Shown: positions 49,673-60,022 of the stretch, piece by piece | How positions within the stretch are numbered: position 1 is the stretch's first letter | Layout of the letters: each line of letters opens with the position of its first letter | From: Amaranthus tricolor | Taxonomy: Eukaryota > Streptophyta > Magnoliopsida > Caryophyllales > Amaranthaceae | Direction of reading: 5' to 3' | Assembly: GCF_026212465.1 (NCBI RefSeq) | Contig: NC_080053.1 | Coordinates: 1,976,038-2,040,037 of the forward strand | DNA length: 64,000 bases | The notes under the pieces: generated by a model | Seen by the model: only the letters and a program-made list of their open reading frames with translations | The model's database searches: none | Told to the model about the DNA's origin: nothing | Made by a program: the position numbers and the translations under genes

Positions 49673-50520
49673 TGATGAGAATTCAGTCCACAACGTCCAA
49701 GATCATCAAGTTACGGTTCCTACAACACAAGCTACGGTCCATGCGTTACTTAGCCACGCAAATGTCAAGCAAATGGCTGCTAATTTCGTGGGATTCTCTT
49801 CAAAGAAATCCTTTATTACTTGCCTTAAATGGGAAGTTGAATAAATGGGAAGTTGAATAGATGAGAAGTTGAATAAATGGGAAGTTGAATACAAGCAGCA
49901 ACCTGAATTCTAGCTTTAATGCTTAAATGGGAGTTTTTTTTATAGGAGAAATGCAAGAGTTTTTAGGAGAATATGGACGGTTCAAAGTAGCTTAATTAGC
50001 CTTAATTTGCTGTTTAAATAGCTATTAATAAAGGGTCATTATTAGCCTTAAATGCTTAACATTAAAAAGGCTTAATTCTAGCTTTTGTTTAATGCTTTGT
50101 TTTCTGATTTTTGTAAGAGGGAAAGTTAAAAGGTTCCTTGAAGGGAAAGTTAAAAGGTTCCTTGAGGGAAGTTAAAAGGTTCCTTGAAGGCTTGTAACAC
50201 TTGCATTATTTTTAGTATAAAAGGAACTCATTGCCATGCATTTTAGGCAAGTGAGATTGAAAACAAAATTCTGATTTTCTTTGTGAATTTCTTTGTGCTT
50301 ACTTTGTGTTGCACGCCCCCTTTTATTCTTATTACTTAGTGTTTGAGAGTAAAAGCTTTGAGAGTTTAAAATACTTAGTGAATTTTTGCTGCTCAAAGAA
50401 ACCATCCAATCTAGAATAAGTTTCTAAGTTGCGTGGGTGTTCTCTTGTTTCGTTCCTTGTTAAGCTTGTTTTTAAGCTAATTCATACACTCTAAAACGGT
50501 CCCATTACACTTCCACTTCA
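49673..50520 (+). repeat. 5' LTR of element D
   Basis: It runs from TGATGAGAATTC to CTTCCACTTCA. It contains four tandem 16-bp units like AAATGGGAAGTTGAAT at 49827-49890 and three copies of a motif containing AAAGGTTCCTTGA at about 50118-50190. The start also repeats the last codons of gag-pol. Confidence 0.95.
50216..50222 (+). promoter_or_regulatory. Putative TATA box, element D 5' LTR
   Basis: TATAAAA lies about 300 bp before the LTR end and recurs at 55327-55333 in the 3' LTR. Confidence 0.62.
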
Positions 50521-50522
50521 GT

Positions 50523-50538
50523 TGGTATCAGAGCCAAA
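50523..50538 (+). other. Primer binding site of element D (initiator tRNA-Met)
   Basis: TGGTATCAGAGCCAAA begins two bases after the LTR and matches the complement of the initiator tRNA-Met 3' end over at least TGGTATCAGAGC. Confidence 0.88.
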
Positions 50539-50574
50539 TCGTGTTGAACGAGATTACACTAGTTAAAACGCAGT

Positions 50575-53500
50575 ATGGGTGATAATCAGTCCAATGCCGA
50601 AATGTTAAAAGTAATCATGGATCAACTTCATGTAATGCACGATGGAATGAAGAGGCATGAAACAAGAATGGATGCCATTGGAGAGACGTTGCTTAGAGTG
50701 GGTAGAAGGGTAGAGGAATTAGAGAATTCTACTCCCACCCATGGCGAGTCCCATTTTCGTAACAATCAAGAAGATAGAAGTTTCAAACTAGACCTTCCTG
50801 AATTTGATGGTTCTAGTGATCCGGAGGTTTTTTTATGATTGGGTACGAAGATTAGAGAATATTTTTGAGTATAAAAATTATGATGATGATAAGAGTTGTA
50901 AAATGGCGACTCTTAAATTGACAAAACTTGCTGGGCTTTGGTATGATAACCTCAAAGCCAAGAGAAGGAGAGAAGGGAAAGAAAAGATTGCATCTTGGGA
51001 AAAACTCAAGAAGAAAATGGAGCAACGTTGGGTCCCACGTGAATATGTGCAAGATCAATATGTCAAATTAACTCGCCTAAATCAAGGTGAGCGTAATATT
51101 GATGAATATGTACGTGAGTTTGAGAAACTTAGCTTGGTGTGTGACATACAAGAGAAGGAACCACTCAAAATTGCGCGTTTCACAAAGGGGCTTTCTAAAC
51201 CAATCTCTAATAAGGTGGATCTTCTACCTTATTCCACTTATGATGAGGTTGTGAAGGCTGCTAGGAAGGTTGAAGCACAAAACAAAGAGGAGAAGCCGAA
51301 GAATGCTCCAAGACCCCCTTTTAGAGCGTTCTCTTCCGCGGGAAAAGTTGATTCTTTTCCTAGCCCTTCTAAATCAACTGTTCCTACTAACCCTTCGAAA
51401 ACTTATGGAGGAAAACCAGATTTCAAGCAAGATGCATCCAAAAGAACTTGTTACAAGTGTCATGAAAGAGGACATATTGCTAGTGAATGTCCAAAACGGA
51501 ATACACTTACTATTCAAGAAGGAGAGTGGGGTTCCGAAGAAGAGGAAGAGGAGGAGGAATATGAGGAATATGGTGCTGAAGAAAATGACGCTCCATTATG
51601 TGGTGTTGTGAGAAGACTTCTACATTCCGAACCTCTCAAAGATATGCAACAACGAGAGAACCTTTTTCATACTAGATGCAAGGTTCAAGACAAGGTTTTT
51701 GATGTGATTGTTGATGGAGGATCATGCACGGATGTGGCCTCAACTGAACTTGTAAGTAAGCTTAAATTACCTACACGAAATCATGCTAAACCTTACAAGT
51801 TAAATTGGCTGGATAATGACACCGGTTTAAAGGTTAAGAAACAAGCACTAGTTTCATTCACTATAGGAAATTTTTATGATGAACGTTGGTGTGACGTTTT
51901 ACCTATGAGTGCGTGTCATATTTTGCTTGGTAGACCATGGCAATTTGATAGAAAAGCTATTCATGATGGTGTTTCTAATGTCTATACGGTCACTACCAAA
52001 TTAGGAAAGAAGATTAGGTTGTTACCTTTGCCCCCTAAGGTTGAACCTATGGTGGAAAAGAAACCAAACTTCCTTATGTCTAGGAAGGAGTTTGAGGAAG
52101 AATGCGTGATAGAAGGAGGAGGGTTTCTGCTTATTGTAAAGCCCATTGTTGATGATGTTTCTCATGTGGCTAACTCTATTCCGTTGAGAAACTTGCTTAA
52201 AGAATTTGCAGATGTGTTTCCCGATGATTTGCCTAAAGGGTTGCCTCCATTTCGTGGTATTGAACATGCAATTGATTTGGTACCGGGAGCCTCATTACCA
52301 AACAAGGCAGCCTATAGATGCAATCCCGAGCAAGCTAAGGAGTTGCAAAGACAAGTTGAAGAACTCATGGAAAAGGGCTATGTGCGTGAAAGCCTTAGTC
52401 CATGTGCGGTGCCTGCCCTTTTGGTGCCAAAGAAAGAAGGAACTTGGAGGATGTGTATTGATAGTCGTGCCATCAACAACATAACTATTAAATATAGATT
52501 TCCCATGCCAAGGCTACAAGACATGCTTGATGAATTAAGTGGAGCCACAGTTTTTAGCAAAATTGACTTGCGAAGTGGTTATCATCAAATGAGAATTCGT
52601 GAAGGAGATGAATGGAAGACTGCTTTCAAGACAAAGCAAGGTCTATATGAATGGCTTGTCATGCCATTTGGACTTTGCAATGCTCCTAGTTCGTTCATGA
52701 GACTCATGAATGAGGTATTACGTCCCTTTCTAAATAAATTCATTGTTGTATATTTAGATGATATTCTAGTATATAGTAAAACTGAAAATGAGCATTTGAT
52801 ACATTTGAGAGTTTTACTTGAGGCATTGAGAGAGCATAAATTGTATGGAAAAATGGAAAAATGTACTTTCATGTGTAGTAGTATTTCTTTCCTAGGCTAC
52901 ATTGTTTCTAGTGAAGGAGTACAGGTTGATCCCGAGAAGGTGAAAGCTATCTCAACATGGAAGGTACCCAAAGATGTTCATGAGGTTAGAAGTTTTCATG
53001 GACTAGCTTCATTTTACCGAGTCTTCATCAAGAACTTTTCCACTCTTATGGCGCCTTTAACGGAGCTCTTGAAGAAAGGTGCATTTCAATGGAATGAAGC
53101 AGCCCACAAAGCCTTTGAAGACGTCAAAACCAAGTTATGCAACGCTCCAATACTTGCATTACCTGATTTTGACAAGTTGTTTGAAGTAGAATGTGATGCA
53201 AGTGGCGTAGGCATTGTTCAAGAAAGGCGTCCCATTTGTTATTTTAGTGAAAAGTTAAGTGGAGCTAAGTTGAATTATTCAAATTATGATCGTGAATTCT
53301 ATGCCATTGTTAGAGCTTTGGATTATTGGTCTCATTACTTAAGGCCAAAGCCATTTGTTCTACATTCCGATCATGAAGCTTTGAAGTTCATTCATGGTCA
53401 ACAAAAGCTCAACCATAGACATGCAAAGTGGGTGGAGTTCCTACAATCCTTCACTTTTAGTTCGAAGTACAAGGAAGGGAAGAAGAATGTAGTGGCGGAT

Positions 53501-54955
53501 GCGTTGTCAAGGAGGAGTTACTTACTTGCTATGGTTCACACTCAAATATTAGGCTTTGAACACCTAAAGGCCTTATATGAAAGTGATGATGATTTTGCTA
53601 CTGAATTTTCTAAGCCCACTAAAGGATACTTGGTTCATGATGGTTTCTTATTCAAGGGAAACAAGTTATGTATCCCTAAAAGTGGAGTGCGTGAGTTATT
53701 GGTGCGTGAAGTCCATGGAGGAGGTATTGCGGGTCATTTTGGAATTCATAAGACTATGGAGATACTTCAAGAACATTTCTATTGGCCACGAATGATCAAG
53801 GATGTAACACATGTGGTTGAAAGATGTTCTACTTGTCAAAAGTCCAAGAGTACCTTTCATAAGGGTCTCTACACTCCCTTGCCCGTTCCTAATGCTCCTT
53901 GGGAAGAGGTAAGTATGGACTTTATTGTGGGTCTTCCTAGGACTCAAAGAGGAAAAGATAGCATCATGGTGGTTGTTGATCGTTTTTCTAAAATGGCTCA
54001 TTTCATTGCCTGTCACAAGACGGATGATGCATCTAAAGTTGCTGATTTGTACTTTCGAGAAATATTACGCCTACATGGAGTGCCAAGGACCATTGTTTCG
54101 GATAGGGACACTAAGTTCCTAAGTCATTTTTGGAGGACTCTTTGGAAGTTGGTAGGTACTAAACTTCTTTTTAGTACTTCTCATCATCCACAAACGGATG
54201 GTCAAACAGAGGTCACAAATCGCACTTTGGGATCCTTATTGCGTGGTCTAGTGAGTAGAACGCAAAAGGATTGGGATGTGAAGTTGGCTCATGCTGAGTT
54301 TGCCTACAATAGATCACCGTCATCTACTACTACTCGTGCTCCTTTTGAGGTGGTCTATGGGGAAAATCCTTTACTTCCTCTTGATCTTATTCCTTTGCCC
54401 AAGAAAGATCTAGTTCATGTTGATTCAAAGAAAAGATGGGAAGCTTTTCAAGAAACATGCGCTCAAGTCAAGAAAAAGATTGAAGCCATGAATACCGTTT
54501 ACAAGGAAAGAGCTAATAAAAGAAGGAAACAGCCTACTTTTGCTCAAGGTGATTTGGTGTGGTTACATTTGCGCAAGGAACGTTTTCCTAACCTTAGGAA
54601 GAACAAGCTTATGCCTAGATCAGATGGTCCATTTCGTGTGGTTGAAAAGATTGGAGAAAGTGCTTACAAGCTTGAATTGCCAAGTGACTATGGTGGTGTT
54701 AGTGCAACTTTCAATGTGGGTGATTTGTCTCCATACCTTGAAGATGAGAGTTTGAGGGCAAACTTCTTTGAAGAGGGGGAGAATGATGAGAATTCAGTCC
54801 ACAACGTCCAAGATCATCAAGTTACGGTTCCTACAACACAAGCTACGGTCCATGCGTTACTTAGCCACGCAAATGTCAAGCAAATGGCTGCTAATTTCGT
54901 GGGATTCTCTTCAAAGAAATCCTTTATTACTTGCCTTAAATGGGAAGTTGAATAA
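50575..54955 (+). pseudogene. Element D gag-pol with gag frameshift and RNase H deletion (family 3)
   Basis: The start frame (ATG 50575) ends after 87 codons. A seven-T run at 50828-50834, where E has six, shifts the frame. The rest is open as a second frame, 50804-54955 (1383 codons). In that frame: CCHC knuckle C216, C219, H224, C229; protease D304 in DGGS; RT YLDD at 650-653; RNase H D798; integrase H971, H978, C1008, C1011 and D1039, D1100, E1136. After residue 804 four residues present in E (GAVL) are missing, a 12-bp deletion at 53216/53217 just after the first RNase H Asp, between short direct repeats. The ATG at 50804 is not a natural start, so Gag is cut short. The last codons lie in the 3' LTR. 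Confidence 0.93.
54770..54783 (+). other. Polypurine tract of element D
   Basis: GAAGAGGGGGAGAA, all purine, abuts the 3' LTR and encodes FEEGEN residues of the polyprotein. Confidence 0.87.
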
Positions 54956-55631
54956 ATGGGAAGTTGAATAGATGAGAAGTTGAATAAATGGGAAGTTGAA
55001 TACAAGCAGCAACCTGAATTCTAGCTTTAATGCTTAAATGGGAGTTTTTTTTATAGGAGAAATGCAAGAGTTTTTAGGAGAATATGGACGGTTCAAAGTA
55101 GCTTAATTAGCCTTAATTTGCTGTTTAAATAGCTATTAATAAAGGGTCATTATTAGCCTTAAATGCTTAACATTAAAAAGGCTTAATTCTAGCTTTTGTT
55201 TAATGCTTTGTTTTCTGATTTTTGTAAGAGGGAAAGTTAAAAGGTTCCTTGAAGGGAAAGTTAAAAGGTTCCTTGAGGGAAGTTAAAAGGTTCCTTGAAG
55301 GCTTGTAACACTTGCATTATTTTTAGTATAAAAGGAACTCATTGCCATGCATTTTAGGCAAGTGAGATTGAAAACAAAATTCTGATTTTCTTTGTGAATT
55401 TCTTTGTGCTTACTTTGTGTTGCACGCCCCCTTTTATTCTTATTACTTAGTGTTTGAGAGTAAAAGCTTTGAGAGTTTAAAATACTTAGTGAATTTTTGC
55501 TGCTCAAAGAAACCATCCAATCTAGAATAAGTTTCTAAGTTGCGTGGGTGTTCTCTTGTTTCGTTCCTTGTTAAGCTTGTTTTTAAGCTAATTCATACAC
55601 TCTAAAACGGTCCCATTACACTTCCACTTCA
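54784..55631 (+). repeat. 3' LTR of element D
   Basis: It is 848 bp and appears identical to 49673-50520, including the 16-bp and AAAGGTTCCTTGA repeats. The gag-pol stop at 54953-54955 falls in the first of the four 16-bp units. Confidence 0.95.
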
Positions 55632-55636
55632 GTGTC
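55632..55636. other. Target-site duplication, right of element D (GTGTC)
   Basis: GTGTC follows the terminal CA of the D 3' LTR; gag-pol of C resumes here. Confidence 0.95.
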
Positions 55637-58201
55637 AAAGGCTGCTTGTGCTTTGGAATTCCATTCTATGGTCTTATGTTTTGTGAGTTCGGTGATAGGG
55701 GCCATGATTGAACTAAAGTTTGGGACAAACCTTCTATAAAAAGAAGCTAAACCATGAAATGATCTAACTTGGTGAATGGTGGTAGGAACAGGCCAGTCTC
55801 TAATAGCTTCAACTTTCTTTTCATCCGCTTTTATCCCCTCAATTGACACAATAAACCCAAGAAATTTTACTGATTCCGAAAAGAATTGACACTTTTCCAA
55901 ATTACCATACAATTTTTCTTTAGCCAATACACTAAAAACTTGATGCAAATGTTTAACATGCTCGTCTTCACTTTTACTATACACCAAGATATCATCAAAA
56001 TAAACCACAACAAATTGACCCAAGAAAGGCTTTAAAGTTTGGTTCATAAGTCTCATAAAGGTAGAAGGTGCATTAGACAACCCAAAGGGCATGACTAACC
56101 ATTCATAAAGTCCTTCTTTAGTTTTAAATGCGGTTTTCCATTCATCCCCTTTATAAATTCTAACTTGGTGATATCCACTCCTAAGGTCGATTTTAGAAAA
56201 AACTTTCGAACCATATAAATCATCTAACAAGTCATTGAGTCTAGGTATTGGAAATCTATACTTGATGGTGATTCTATTAATGGCTCTACTGTCCACACAC
56301 ATCCTCATTTCTCCATTTTTCTTAGGCACAAGTAAGGTAGGGACGGCACAAGGACTTATGGACTCTCTAATCAAACCTTTAGCTAACAATTCATCAACTT
56401 GTCTCCTAATTTCTTCGGTCTCTTTAGGATTAGTTCTATAGGCTGGTTTGTTAGGTAATGTGGAACCGGGAATGAAATCAATCTTATGTTGTATGTCCCT
56501 TTTTGGTGGAAGTCCATTAGGTATCTCAATAGGAAAAACATGCGCAAATTCATCAAGTAAAGGCACAAGCAAAGGGTGATCATGCAAAACAGATTCGGTT
56601 TCATCATTTAGCAATAACAATTCTTTTCGTTCCACAAATTCATGTTGTTCACTTTTAAGTATAGGAATCAAAGAATGAAAATTTGTTAAAGTTGCTTGTA
56701 ATTTAGAATTATGGCCAGGTGCATATGGAGCTAACGTGATCTTTTTCTTATTTAAAACAAAAGTATGTGTATTTTTAAAGCCATCATGCATAACTTTTCT
56801 ATCATATTGCCAAGGTCTTCCTAATAAAACATGACATGCATCCATAGGTATAACATCACATAAAAGACTCTCCTTATAACTATTGCCTATTGAAAACGAT
56901 AGTAAAACTTGAGAGTTTACAGGAATACCTTTGTTTTGATTCAACCATTGAATCATGTATGGCTCGGGGTGTGGAGTGGCGGTGAGATTAAGCTTGTCCA
57001 CCATGGTCTTTGAAGCGACATTAGTGCAACTTCCTCCATCAATGATAAGCGAACAGATCTTACCTTTAACCGTACATTTTGTGTGGAATATTGCTTCCCT
57101 TTGTTGGTTTGGATCTTTGGCTTTGACCCCACTGAGAGCTCTCCGCATGACCAGTAGTTCTCCTTCATCCGGATATATCATTTCCTCATCCAGTTCTTCA
57201 TTGTCAACGAAATCCTCCACGTTTTCTTCTTGATGATCTTCAAACTCAACCAAGTTCACCATTTTTCGGTTTGGGCATTCGGAGGAAATGTGTCCTAGGC
57301 CTTGACACTTAAAACATCTCCTAGGTGTGAATGAATTGGTGTTTGGTTTGGGTGTATTGGGCATGCTTAGGGGCTGCTTTGAGTTATTGTTTTGCAGAGC
57401 TTTTGAATCTTGCGAATGGGCTTTAGAATAGGAATGAGGAGTGTTCTTTTGGTAGGAATTGAAATTGGTAGTTCTTGCTGAAGTGAAACGTGAGGTTTCC
57501 TTCATTTTAGTTCTTTGTTGTTTATCAACTTTATGTGCAAGGTTAATTAAATCATCAAGGCAAGCATAAGGTTGTAATTCAACAATGTTTCTGATTTTTG
57601 AATCTAAACCATTTAAAAATCTTACCAAAGTTTGGTGATCATCCTCCTTAAGGTCGCACCTCATTATCATTGTCTCGAACTCTCGACCATACTCTTCTAC
57701 ACTCCTGCCATCTTGTTGTAGATGTTGAAGTTTGGTGAAATTCTCTTGCATGTAGTATGAAGGCAGAAACTTTTCCTTCATTTGCTTCTTCATCTTTTCC
57801 CATGATCTAATCTTGTCTTTCCCTTCTCTTTCTCGTTTTGCACATTTGCTAGCCCACCAAGTAGAAGCATATTTGCGCAATTTTAATGCTACTATCTTTA
57901 CCTTCTTTTCTTCATCCGTATTCTTGTAATCAAATAATCTTTCAACGGTTCTTACCCATTCAAGGAACTCATCTCCATCTAATCTTCCTTCAAATTCTGG
58001 AATGTCGACTCTAAGATCATCTCCACGGCTTGTTTGCCTACTAACTTTAGGACTTTCAGACTCATAATTCCCACCTTCCCTTAAGGTGCGTTTTAGGTCT
58101 AGATACTCTTTAAGTTGGGTTTGTAGGTATTTAATGGTGGCATTTTGCTCTTCAACAATTCTGCTCAAATCACTTGTTTCTCCTTCACCACTTTGAGACA
58201 T
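55632..58201 (-). pseudogene. Element C gag-pol, N-terminal part (Gag, protease, RT)
   Basis: From the ATG at 58199-58201 this covers residues 1 to ~857: Gag with CCHC knuckle, DGGS protease and the complete RT with YFDD. It is nearly identical to A (for example N for D at residue 45). The open frame continues a few codons into the D LTR to a stop at 55616, giving a possible truncated 861-residue product without RNase H or integrase. Combined with 47846-49672 and allowing for the 5-bp duplication, the coding length is 4392 nt, exactly that of A. C therefore had no net indel before D inserted. Confidence 0.93.
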
Positions 58202-58245
58202 GGTGTTATGCTTTGTGAATGAACGAAATTAAGGCTCGGAGCGTA

Positions 58246-58263
58246 GCCTTGGCTCTGATACCA
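58246..58263 (-). other. Primer binding site of element C (initiator tRNA-Met)
   Basis: The reverse complement is TGGTATCAGAGCCAAGGC, the same as in element A, three bases inside the 5' LTR. Confidence 0.9.
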
Positions 58264-58266
58264 AGA

Positions 58267-59208
58267 TGATATAGATTGGTATGCCTCAAAACAAAACCAA
58301 GCTATAAGCACACGTAGTTTGCTGTTTCCGTTTAACGAATTTGTTTTTGTGATTTTAGTGGTTTTATAACAAGGGGAAAATGAAATGTATGTGTTGATTT
58401 TTCAAACTGAAAATGGCTTGCCAAAGGTTGCTTCGATACAGATACACCACGAAACAAATCTAAGGGCTCCTAAGAACACATTCAAACTTTAGCCAAAAGA
58501 ATGAAAAGCATAGGAACTTCAAATTACTTAAACTAATCCAAGTTAAAGTAAATTGCAAATAAGAACAAGGAAAATTGCTCAAAGGGTTGTGTTTTGTATT
58601 ATGCCAGCTGAATGCCTTCATTACATGAACTACAAGCCTATTTATACTAAAAGGAAATCAGCCCAACAAAAAATAAAAAATAAAAAAAAAAAAAATTAAA
58701 TTAAAAAGCAAAAAAATCAGAATGTTGCTTGTTTCTTAACGGCTAGGAATCCACTTGCAAGTCCACTTGCAAGTTGCATCTTACAATCTTCTATGGAAAT
58801 AATTAGGCTATTTTGTAGTGCATAGCTATATCTTACAAAGTCTTCATAGGCTATTTTCTAGGCTGATTTGTTTTTTGTAGAAAAGATCTTCATGTAATAA
58901 TGAACCAAAATCAGATTTCCCAATGGCTGAATTCTTGTATGATTTGCAAATATCTTCATATGTCCTTGGTTTATTTGCTGTCTCAAACAACTTGATTTTG
59001 CTAAATATATTTTTTTAATCTTCCACTTGCTGAACCTTCATATTTATATTCTTCATATTTCCTTGGTTTATTTGCTTGATATAATCAGCTGCTTGCTTGC
59101 GTTTCAATCGCATAATATTCGACCCATGAGCAAAATTAAATACTAAACTCAAATAAAAGAAAAGTACAACTCGACTAACTAAGCATGAGAAATGATTAAG
59201 TTTGATCC
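58267..59208 (-). repeat. 5' LTR of element C, interrupted by element E
   Basis: The 942 bp shown include R/U5 and most of U3. It breaks at GATCC (59204-59208), where the E LTR starts. The matching position in the left C LTR is 47737, leaving 235 bp (47738-47972) without a counterpart in the window. TATTTATA at 58639-58646 is the TATA box in reverse. Confidence 0.92.
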
Positions 59209-60022
59209 TGAAGTGGAAGTGTAATGGGACCCTTTTAGAGTGTATGAATTAGCTTAAAAACAAGCTTAACAAGGAACGAAACAAGAGAACACCCACACAA
59301 CTTAGAAACTTATTCTAGATTGGATGGTTTCTTTGAGCAGCAAAAATTCACTAAGTATTTTAAACTCTCAAAGCTTTTACTCTCAAACACTAAGTAATAA
59401 GAATAAAAGGGGGCGTGCAACACAAAGTAAGCACAAAGAAATTCACAAAGAAAATCAGAATTTTGTTTTCAATCTCACTTGCCTAAAATGCATGGCAATG
59501 AGTTCCTTTTATACTAAAAATAATGCAAGTGTTACAAGTCTTCAAGGAACCTTTTAACTTCCCCTTCAAGGAACCTTTTAACTTTCCCCCTTACAAAAAA
59601 TCAGAAAACAAAGCATTAAACTAAAGCTAGCATTAAGCCTTTTTAATGTTAAGCATTTAAGGCTAATAATGACACTTTATTAATAGCTATTTAAACAGCA
59701 AATTAAGGCTAATTAAGCTACTTTGAACCGTCCATATTCTCCTAAAAAAACTCTTGCATTTCTCCTATAAAAAAAAACTCCCATTTAAGCATTAAAGCTA
59801 GAATTCAAGTTGCTGCTTGTATTCAACTTCCCATTTCAGGCAATTGTGCCTTATTCAACTTCCCATTTAAGGCAAGTAATAAAGGATTGCTTTGAAGAGA
59901 ATCCCACGAAATTAGCAACCATTTGCTTGATATTTGCGTGGCTAAGTAAAGCATGGACCGTAGCTTGTGTTGTAGGAACCGTAACTTGATGATCTTGGAC
60001 TTTGTGGACTGAATTCTCATCA
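59209..60022 (-). repeat. 3' LTR of element E
   Basis: It is 814 bp, 34 bp shorter than the D LTRs. The 16-bp unit array of D is replaced by two units flanking a different ~16-bp segment (near 59836-59852), and only two AAAGGTTCCTTGA-type copies are present rather than three. TTTTATA at 59507-59513 is the TATA box in reverse. Confidence 0.92.

Larger units (their letters stand above)
49673..55631 (+). mobile_element. Element D: family 3 retrotransposon nested in element C
   Basis: This 5959-bp element has two 848-bp LTRs with no difference seen by eye, a tRNA-Met primer site, a gag-pol region with two lesions, and a polypurine tract. It sits in the gag-pol of C at residue ~857, between the RT and RNase H coding regions, with a perfect 5-bp duplication. 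Despite its youth it carries a 1-bp frameshift in gag and a 12-bp in-frame deletion in RNase H, compared with its relative E. It would need proteins supplied by another copy to move. Confidence 0.95.
46796..59208 (-). mobile_element. Element C: family 1 retrotransposon split by D and truncated by E
   Basis: C is on the minus strand. From left to right it shows the 3' LTR (46796-47972), the C-terminal half of gag-pol (to 49672), the inserted element D, the N-terminal half of gag-pol (55632-58201), the tRNA-Met primer site and 942 bp of the 5' LTR (58267-59208), where element E is inserted. The last 235 bp of that LTR should lie beyond the window. Its two LTRs differ at several positions in the part that can be compared (A-run length, C/T near 47452/58923, two bases near 47612/59083), so C is older than A. 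That fits its being the host for D and E. Confidence 0.93.

Noticed and set aside
47846..49693. A stand-alone 615-residue RNase H-integrase gene
   Set aside because: Its first residues come from the LTR of D across the insertion junction; it is the severed C-terminal half of the element C polyprotein.
50804..50835. ATG at 50804 as the true start of element D gag-pol
   Set aside because: It lies in the wrong frame upstream of the T7 run and gives residues unrelated to Gag; comparison with E shows a frameshift instead.
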